Shown piece after piece: positions 57,077 through 64,000 of a stretch of 64,000 nucleotides of DNA. Each line of letters starts with the position of its first letter. Position 1 is the stretch's first letter. The position numbers and the translations under genes were made by a program. Below the pieces are notes generated by a model. The model was not told the DNA's origin and searched no databases. It was given only the letters and a program-made list of their open reading frames with translations. This DNA comes from Misgurnus anguillicaudatus (lineage: Eukaryota; Chordata; Actinopteri; Cypriniformes; Cobitidae), in NCBI RefSeq assembly GCF_027580225.2, contig NC_073354.2, positions 9,462,001 to 9,526,000 of the forward strand, in the 5' to 3' direction.

Positions 57077-57240
57077 GGCTAACATTATTTAAACAAATTA
57101 AACAATATTATCAAGTAATAATTTTACAATCAGAACAGCACAGAAAATAACATGTATTAAGCAACTTAAAGTGCTTCTTTCTGCTCTTCTTTAAAGAGAA
57201 TTCCTCGACTAAATCATCAAAATCAAGTTAAATCATATTT
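57077..57240. repeat. Fourth copy of the 165-bp array unit
   Basis: ggctaacattatttaaacaa, then attaaacaatattatcaagt, diverged but clearly the unit of 44755-45255. It begins at the position in the unit where the left array stops. Confidence 0.8.
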
Positions 57241-58379
57241 TGACGGATTGTTTTCCTTCATTGTTTCACGAGATTCCCTGCCTATTTAGTCATAATAATT
57301 AACAGTAAACGAACTTGGCTTGCTGTTTTTGAAGGCAGCTCGAGTTTGGCTTCGAGTCCCAAGTTTAAATAAAGGAGGAGATGATGAGGAGAGATGCCAG
57401 AAGAATTGCCGCTGGGCGTGGAGGCACATACTCCCGTTTACGATATGATTTTAATGATGATTGACACAGGACTGTGTAGGTTCCTAAAGCTACGTTAAAA
57501 GTGTACCCATTAAAATATTATTACTGCAGTTAAAGAGTTTATTTTGATCATGGTTTGATCTGGATAATTCTGAAATTACTTTTCAGTCATTTGCGATGTT
57601 ACAAGGTTGAACGTCTTCACGTATACATGATTTGCGAGGTACATTTGCAAATGATTCATAAATAATACCTCTGTATTTTAGAAGTACTGTTTACTCAAAC
57701 TCTAAAGACAGCAATGTGATTGCCGATGCGCTGAGAGAGAGCGAGAGAGACCGCGGCCTTGTTCAAGAGTGGAAATGATCGATGTTATTTGAAGTCGGCT
57801 CTTAAAGGACAAAATATCCCATAAGCTATAACGTAGCTATTATACAATTTTTTTCAGAACATTCTTGCGACCCAGTGGTTGGGGGCCTCTGCTCTAGGAA
57901 GCACTTACGCATAATTACGTCAATCAAAATGTTTTTAAAAACTCAAAATAGAATTGTCTCGGAGGCCCCCTGAAGATTTTCTTTTTAAGAAAGCTTTTGA
58001 GCAATGTTTCTCTGTTAACTTCATTAGATGTTATGGGATCCTAAGTTGGTAAAACATTTGCTTTTCATCATACACTAAAAATAACAAGAGACATTCAGTC
58101 TTTTCCAAAAAGAAATACACCCTACACCAGTGGTCTCAAACTTTTTCGGTGTGCGGCCCCTTTGTGCCCCCCAAAGAAAATGTATGACATAAAACATCTA
58201 AAACTTAAAATTTAAAATAAACGGAACATATTTAATGATACAAGTTGGGGTGTTGGTTAGTATAGCCTTGGTTTTCTGAATTTTAATTACACAAAATTTA
58301 TGATAAATTAATGTATAAAATGTCATAAAACCATGGCCCCCTAGCACCATCTCGCTGCACTATACCATATGTTACCTTT
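57241..58379. other. AT-rich intergenic DNA
   Basis: gtggtctcaaactttttcgg at 58132-58151 is a common fish repeat start. No gene recognised. Confidence 0.4.
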
Positions 58380-58381
58380 TA

Positions 58382-59432
58382 CACTGAAAAAAAAACAACT
58401 TGTAAAATTTACTTAAATCCTCGTAACAATTTGCACAAACTTTTTTAAGTAAAATGTACTGCTTTTTAAGTATAACTTACCTACTAAAATCAAATAAAAT
58501 CTACTTAATAATGCATGAAAAACATATGTTAAATAATTAAGTAAACTATATGTTACTATATGTTATGTTACTTAAGAATGTTACTTCATTATTTTTTTAG
58601 AAGTTTATTTTAATTGTTTAGGTAAAGTCTATTCGTTTTTTTTTTTTAATTGAAGCATTGCTGTCCTAAAAATATTAAATAAATCGTATTTACTGTTTGT
58701 TATTTTCTTTAACATAGTTCTATAGACTTTGTTTTGAGTGTTATAAATGGCCTTATAACACAAAATTCATTACTGACTATATGTCAGTCATTTAATAAAC
58801 TTGATTCTGAACAGAAACGCACACAAACTGCATTTTAGACATCCATTTTCAGCACTGTAAAGAGAAATACAATATAATGTTCCGAAAAGGGTTCATGTAA
58901 AGAAACACTAATCACCAGAACGGTGACTTCACAAAATTATAATTTACAACAAAACAAGATCAATAATATGACATTTTATTAACAAATATTTAAGTAGTCA
59001 AAGTTCTTATCAGTTCTTATTCTGTGATAAAAAATAAAAATATTCAGGCACAAAGGATTGTGGGTATTCCTTACAACATGTGCAAATAAATGTAAGTTAA
59101 TTTTACTTGATTTTTTTAGTTTAATGGATTTAATATTCTTAAGTTAAATGAACTAAGATTTTTTACTTGAATCTGCTAAAGTTTTTGATTAAAATGTACT
59201 TAATTATTTTAGAACTATGTGCAGTGACTATAAAACAGTTTAATAATACAAGAAAATATCTAATACGACTTACAATTCTCACACAGTTTATTTTCTACAT
59301 TAAAAAATTGTGTATTTATCATCATTTTACTTAGGAAAATCTAGTTCTCAATAAATGTTAATATTATTATGTAGAAATTATGAGAGTTAATCTAATATAT
59401 ATTACTACACCAAAAAGTTAGTTTTTTCAGTG
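58382..59432. mobile_element. TA-flanked MITE with cactgaaaaaa ends
   Basis: The ends cactgaaaaaaaaacaactt and agttagttttttcagtg are inverted and flanked by TA (58380-58381, 59433-59434). Subterminal DNA is rich in ttacttaa-type motifs in both orientations. No transposase. Confidence 0.6.
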
Positions 59433-60607
59433 TACTGGAACTAACTAAATGGCAAAATTATCAGCTGGCATAAAGTATGGCTATTATCCCAAACATTTCA
59501 TATTAGTAATAAATGTATTATTTATTCTGGCATTGTAAATATTCAGTGTAAGGTACAAAATGAGAAACTCAAAACTCTTTTATAGGAAAATAAAATAAAA
59601 GCTCTTAATGTATTTGTACTTTTGACCAAATTTCATATTCATAATTGTAAGTTTACAAATGAAAAAACCTAATTTTATGATTTTTTTGTAGGAGATAAGG
59701 CTGTAGATGAGCAGTAGGGTCTATTAAAGATTCTGTCAATAATGCAGTTCTAAAGATCCTAAATTTATGTGAGCTTTACAGTGTTTTTATTTTATATCGT
59801 ATTTAATTGATCTCCTTTTTTTATTCCTTCTCCTGGCCTCCTTTATTCTTTATAATCTTATGTGATTTTTTTATTGTACAATGTAATAATAGTGTAATTT
59901 GTTAATATCAGTATATGTACATCTGTACAAATTTGTATGTTTTTTTGTTATTTTGATTTAAAAAGGTTCATCTGACTGTTGATCTGTGACCGAGACCCGT
60001 CCAGACAAAGTCCTTCTTACATACAGTCACCAAAAATATAAAACTACAAGAAACGTTGTTTAAGTTTAAATCATGATTAGTTTTTAATTGCCACCGGCCC
60101 CACTGTTTTCAAATCAGTGTCAAGAGGTAATGCTTGTATTTACACAGCTTTCATAAATAAATCTCATAATTTGCATATTTTGTCATAAGTATAAAAATGT
60201 TAAAATCAAGACATATTTAAAATCACATATATTAGATAAATTAATATAATAAAATGAATTGATCACCTATTTAGACAACATGAAGAGAATAATTCTCCCA
60301 CACATCATGACATGCACAGACAGACACAGATTTCATTCATGCTGAAAGAGATACACTAAAGTTTTCTTGCTGCCTTCATTTTTTTAGGTATAATCAAATT
60401 GGTTTTAAACGTCATTTCAACTCAATGCTTTATATGTTGACTACAGTCATGAGTTAACTCATAAAACGTTAAAATTTCAACTCTATTTGCTACAGCAACT
60501 CAGTCAAAATATACAAATCTAAGTTGAACTGACTTGTAAAGCCGATCTGATTAGGCTATACTTATAATAATTTAATTTAAGGCAGGTACAGGTATGGTAC
60601 AGTGGTT
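59433..60607. other. 3' flank of ankrd9
   Basis: Probably contains the ankrd9 3' UTR. tttatt (aataaa on the minus strand) occurs near 59787 and 59842, about 0.8 kb beyond the stop, as possible polyadenylation signals. 60410-60550 includes MITE-like sequence (gttgaactgacttgtaaa). Confidence 0.35.
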
Positions 60608-61504
60608 TCAGGCCACTGTAAGATGGCTGCATTGTTTGACCGGTCTGGGAACAGGTTTTAGAGAGGTGGGAATGGGAAGTTTGTCCAGACTCATAGGAAA
60701 CTGATCGGGTGGCAGCTGCGCGAGGATTCTTTGCATAGCGACGAGGAACAACCGAGGCGGATTCCTGCCGATCAGGTACTGCAGTTTCTCCTCTCCGAGA
60801 ACCTTGGCCCAGCATCTGGCGTCTTTCTCCAGACAACTCTTCATCTTAAAGCGCATCTCCGGCATAAACATCAACAGGTTGTCCAAGCAGGATTTTTTGG
60901 CCCCGGCGTTCACTTTCGAGTCCCAGAGCTGCTGAAGAATGACGTCTAACGGCGTCATGCCGTTGTGGTCCACGGCCTGCGGCGACGCGCCGTTGCCTAG
61001 CAACAGCATGACGGCGTCCGAGCGCAGCAGCTCACAGGCCAGATGAAGCGGCGTCTTACCGTCCTCCAGATGGAAGCACCCGCCGCGGTTCATGTATGAG
61101 CGCAGACTGGGCAGTCGATGCGCCACCTGCAATATGTGAGCCAGAATGTCCCGTCTGTCGTAGCGCACGGCCATCGCTAAATGCGGCGCGGATGACGGAC
61201 AGCAGCAGAATCGCTCGCCCGGCATCGCCAGCGCCTCGTCAGCATAGTGGCTGAGCAGGTACTGCGCGTACGCCTGATGGTCGTGCACGATCGCGTAGAG
61301 CAACGCTTCGGACGGGGTGTAAGTTCTCTGTTTGGCGTCTTCTTCCCAGTAAAACGTCTCCATGGTGCGCATGTCCTCTAGCATCCAGACGGGCTTCAGG
61401 TCCCGGACCGCTTGATAAAAAAGAAACGAAATGCATTTCTCTTGCTTGCACTTGTCATCCATCCGGGCTCTGCTGTCGGCTTTATTTGGGCCGGACAATG
61501 CCAT
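60608..61504 (-). CDS. ankrd9: Ankyrin repeat domain-containing protein 9
   Basis: A 298-residue protein from a single coding exon, ATG at 61504 in a fair context (cacaATGG), TGA at 60608. It matches ANKRD9 along its length: FLFYQAVRDLKPVWMLEDMR near the N-terminus (27-46), PSEALLYAIVHDHQAYAQYL (64-83), HLAMAVRYDRRDILAHIL (107-124), the ankyrin unit DGKTPLHLACELL then LLLGNGASPQAVDHNG (about 148-182), and FPMSLDKLPIP near the end. In mammals ANKRD9 is reported as a substrate-recognition part of a Cullin-RING ubiquitin ligase and as a regulator of IMP dehydrogenase abundance; the same role is inferred here. The GC content is clearly above that of the surroundings, as expected for a conserved coding exon. 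No frameshift or stop. Confidence 0.95.
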   Translation of the reverse strand: MALSGPNKADSRARMDDKCKQEKCISFLFYQAVRDLKPVWMLEDMRTMETFYWEEDAKQRTYTPSEALLYAIVHDHQAYAQYLLSHYADEALAMPGERFCCCPSSAPHLAMAVRYDRRDILAHILQVAHRLPSLRSYMNRGGCFHLEDGKTPLHLACELLRSDAVMLLLGNGASPQAVDHNGMTPLDVILQQLWDSKVNAGAKKSCLDNLLMFMPEMRFKMKSCLEKDARCWAKVLGEEKLQYLIGRNPPRLFLVAMQRILAQLPPDQFPMSLDKLPIPTSLKPVPRPVKQCSHLTVA

Positions 61505-61700
61505 TGTGCGACGCGCCGGAGGGCAGCGGAGACTAGGGCCGACTCAAAGCGTCATTCGTTGCGGAAAAACAACGCGAGATATCACATGAAATGAATCGTG
61601 TCGTAGAAGAGCGCGGATATCATGTTGTTGATCCAGTGCCGTGTCAGCAGTGACGCGCGGCTCATGTCTGTCAGTAACTCGTTCTGCAGTCTAACCTCAA

Positions 61701-61711
61701 TGCGCATGCGC
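61701..61711. promoter_or_regulatory. NRF1-type palindrome upstream of ankrd9
   Basis: tgcgcatgcgc, about 197 bp upstream of the ankrd9 ATG, matches the core of the NRF1 consensus. The interval 61505-61711 is also rich in CpG (gacgcgcgg, aacgcgag), like a small CpG promoter. Confidence 0.5.
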
Positions 61712-62726
61712 TCATACGAGGCTCTTTAACCCTGTAGGCTACTACATTTGTCCCTTTCCACATTGTTTAATATATACAGCATTCATATCCGATAATTAGA
61801 ATACATAAATGGGGATTTGTATGAGCATATCACGTCAATTCATATTGGCTGTAGGTATTACAACACCTGTAACTGTGTAATAACAGATTACAGTTTTTAA
61901 ACTGGGATAAAAACATTGTGAGATCTGCTATTATCTATTTGAATGTTCTTCTTTATCTTCAATCAGGCATGACATTTCGGCTATTGAGTCCCCAATAAAT
62001 GTATTATTATAAACAGTAACATTATACTGACTTTCGGGTAGGTATGAGAGATCTAAATAAAACAAGTATTCTGTTTAACTCTTAATCATCAACTTTTAAT
62101 TCAATTCAAGAATCAGACGTATAAGCTTTATTCGCCAAGTGTGCACAATATTGGAACGAGACTGGAAAGTTTTCCAGCAAACGTTGCAAAACAAAAAATG
62201 AAATAAAAAAAATAAAATAAAAGTGAAAGTGACATGATTGTAAAGTATGGTTATCAATACATGTGGCCTCTGTATTGTACACACGCACCTACACACACAC
62301 AAACGCGCACCCACACACGGTGCAGTGTACGGGAAGTCATTCAGCTTACTGGACCTATTTTGACTAGGAGACGCAAATGATGAAATTTGTTACCTGAAGT
62401 GCCTGAAAAACAGTGATGTGCAAAAACATGGACATCATCAAGTAACACATCATCACAGAATTCAATTTGGTTGTGTTTTGCTACGGAATTGCTTTTTATT
62501 ATTTCTGTCTGACCTTTACTAGGTTATAGAGTAGCATTTCCATACCTGTACCGACTGAAATCATCCCATTCCATTTTCCTTCATGTTTTTCTTTCAGCTA
62601 TATTCCTGCACTCTTAAAAGGTTTTTCTGCCCTACTTAAAGGTTAGTTGCTAAAGGACTCTATCAGAGAAACAAACACAGTACCAGAATGTTTTAAAATA
62701 ATTTTTAGGTGTTGCCTGTGTTGTTC
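61712..62726. other. Upstream intergenic DNA of ankrd9
   Basis: An (AC)-rich patch at 62280-62320. No gene or defined element recognised. Confidence 0.4.
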
Positions 62727-63140
62727 CACTGTAAAAAAAATCCGTAGAAATTACAATGTTATTGCAGCTGGGTTGCCAGTAATTTGCCGTAGATTTAAAT
62801 GTATATTATTTAGTGGCAAGAGTTTGTTCAAAGTTAAATAAATTTTAAATATTAACAAGTCTTTATCTTTACAGAATAAACTATACAATAACAGCCTCAT
62901 GCAAAGCATTCTGGGAACCAGATATCATCATCAACCTTTTTCTGTTTTTTACTTCTGATTTTGTTTCCCAGAATGTTTTGCTTGATGCTGTTTTTTTAGT
63001 TTTACTCTGTAAAGACAGATTGTAAATGTTTAATGTTCATTTAACTTTAAACAAAATGTTGCCAGTAAAAAACATAAATTTAAATCTACGGCAAGTTACT
63101 GGCAACCCAGCTGCAATTTCTACTTAATTTTTTTACAGTG
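62727..63140. mobile_element. Palindromic MITE with cactgtaaaaaa ends
   Basis: The ends cactgtaaaaaaaatccgta and atttttttacagtg are inverted, then gcagctgggttgccagtaa against ttactggcaacccagctgc. Same tip as 15610-16610 and 52124-57074. Confidence 0.7.
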
Positions 63141-63284
63141 TGTAAACAATTTCCCTGTATTTTTACATTAATCCGATTTACATAATTTACAATACACAGA
63201 ACAATACTATTTTATTGTAATGTTACTGTATTATACTATATTGTAGTGTTATGTTTATTTATCTTTATCTAGTCTTATGAATAA

Positions 63285-63289
<5 letters not shown>

Positions 63290-63343
<54 letters not shown>
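63290..63343. repeat. (AT)n microsatellite
   Basis: About 27 AT units directly before the Tc1 element. Confidence 0.95.
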
Positions 63344-63345
<2 letters not shown>

Positions 63346-64000
63346 AACACCTGTAAAATGTTATTAATGCAATTATGTCATTAATGCAATTATCTAATCA
63401 ACCAATCACATGGCAGTTGCTTCAATGCATTTAGGGGTGTGGTCCTGGTCAAGACAATCTCCTGAACTCCAAACTGAATGTCTGAATGGGAAAGAAAGGT
63501 GATTTAAGCAATTTTGAGCGTGGCATGTTTGTTGGTGCCAGACGGGCTGGTATTTCACAGTCTGCTCAGTTACTGGGATTTTCATGCACAACCATTTCTA
63601 GGGTTTACAAAGAATGTTGTGAAAAGTGAAAAACGTCCAGTATGCGGCAGTCCTGTGGGAAAAAATGCCTTGTGGATGCTAGAGGTCAGAGGAGAATAAG
63701 CCGACTGATTCAAGCTGATAGAAGAGCAACTTTGACTGAAATAACCACTCGTTACAACCGAGGTATGCAGCAAAGCATTTGTAAAGCCACAACACTCACA
63801 ACCTTGAGGAGGATGGGCTACAACAGCAGAAGACCCCACCGGGTACCACTCATCTCCACTACAAATAGGAAAAAGAGGCTACAATTTGCACGAGCTCATA
63901 AAAATTGGACAGTTGAAGACTGTAAAAATGTTGCCTGGTCTGATGAGTCTCGATTTCTGTTGAGACATTCAGATGGTAGAGTCAGAAATTGGCATAAACA
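63344..64000 (+). mobile_element. Tc1-like transposon, left part, cut by window end
   Basis: Starts aggaacacctgt after the AT tract and carries a transposase frame from 63486. The right end lies beyond the window. Confidence 0.75.
63486..64000 (+). pseudogene. Tc1-like transposase, partial, one stop
   Basis: From ATG at 63486 the frame is open to the window end except for TGA at 63627-63629. It shows the paired-like DNA-binding region (GDLSNFERGM, SQSAQLLGFSCTTISRVYKE), then LIQADRRATLTEITTRYNRG, the [15 protein letters not shown] stretch and VAWSDESRFLLRH with the first catalytic Asp of the DDE domain. Two codons seem missing near ARRAG/ISQ. It is the same family as 42280-42955 but better kept. 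The rest of the catalytic domain is outside the window, so activity cannot be judged; the stop makes it probably inactive. Confidence 0.85.

Overview
The window looks like nuclear DNA of a teleost fish, most likely a cyprinid relative of zebrafish. The grounds are two vertebrate genes with fish-type proteins, an AT-rich background, and a transposon mix typical of cyprinids: Tc1, hAT, DIRS and chromodomain Ty3/Gypsy elements, non-LTR fragments and dense nested MITEs. Nothing bacterial, no CRISPR array and no tRNA or rRNA gene was seen.

Only two host genes can be supported, both on the minus strand. The first is a class C GPCR of the vomeronasal type-2 / GPRC6A-like group. It has six exons between 18939 and 32268, joins in frame to about 908 residues, and has an amino-acid-receptor-type pocket. 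The second is a single-exon ankyrin protein, ankrd9, at 60608-61504, with an NRF1-type palindrome upstream. The rest is mainly transposon-derived.

Layout. 1-2345: a DIRS-type retrotransposon remnant broken up by TIR repeats. 2.4-6.8 kb: AT-rich DNA with no recognisable gene. 6.8-14.2 kb: two tandem copies of one large non-autonomous element, the second carrying a hAT MITE that itself carries a palindromic insert. 14.4-18.6 kb: non-LTR fragments, nested MITEs, DIRS end sequence. 18.9-32.3 kb: the GPCR, whose introns 2 (7.1 kb) and 5 (3.2 kb) are filled with nested transposons, including a solo LTR with its target-site duplication. 33.9-36.1 kb: a TIR element with a RecQ-helicase fragment and a hAT BED-finger fragment. 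36447-41670: a young but broken Ty3/Gypsy chromovirus-type element (A). 41.7-43 kb: R2-like and Tc1 fragments. 44.7-57.2 kb: a tandem 165-bp array split by a hAT-like element (containing the intact, very young Ty3/Gypsy element B at 45653-50960) and by a 4.95-kb TA-flanked element. 58.4-63.1 kb: more TIR elements around ankrd9. 63.3-64.0 kb: the start of a Tc1 element cut by the window end.

Both Ty3/Gypsy elements show the same signal. The ten bases where their RNA should begin, about 30 bases after a TATA-like box in the LTR, are complementary to the bases just after the 5' LTR. This is the layout of Tf1/sushi-type self-primed reverse transcription. I did not find a wholly new biological system. 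The most notable items are these self-priming signals, the intact element B, the divergent GPCR and the depth of transposon nesting.
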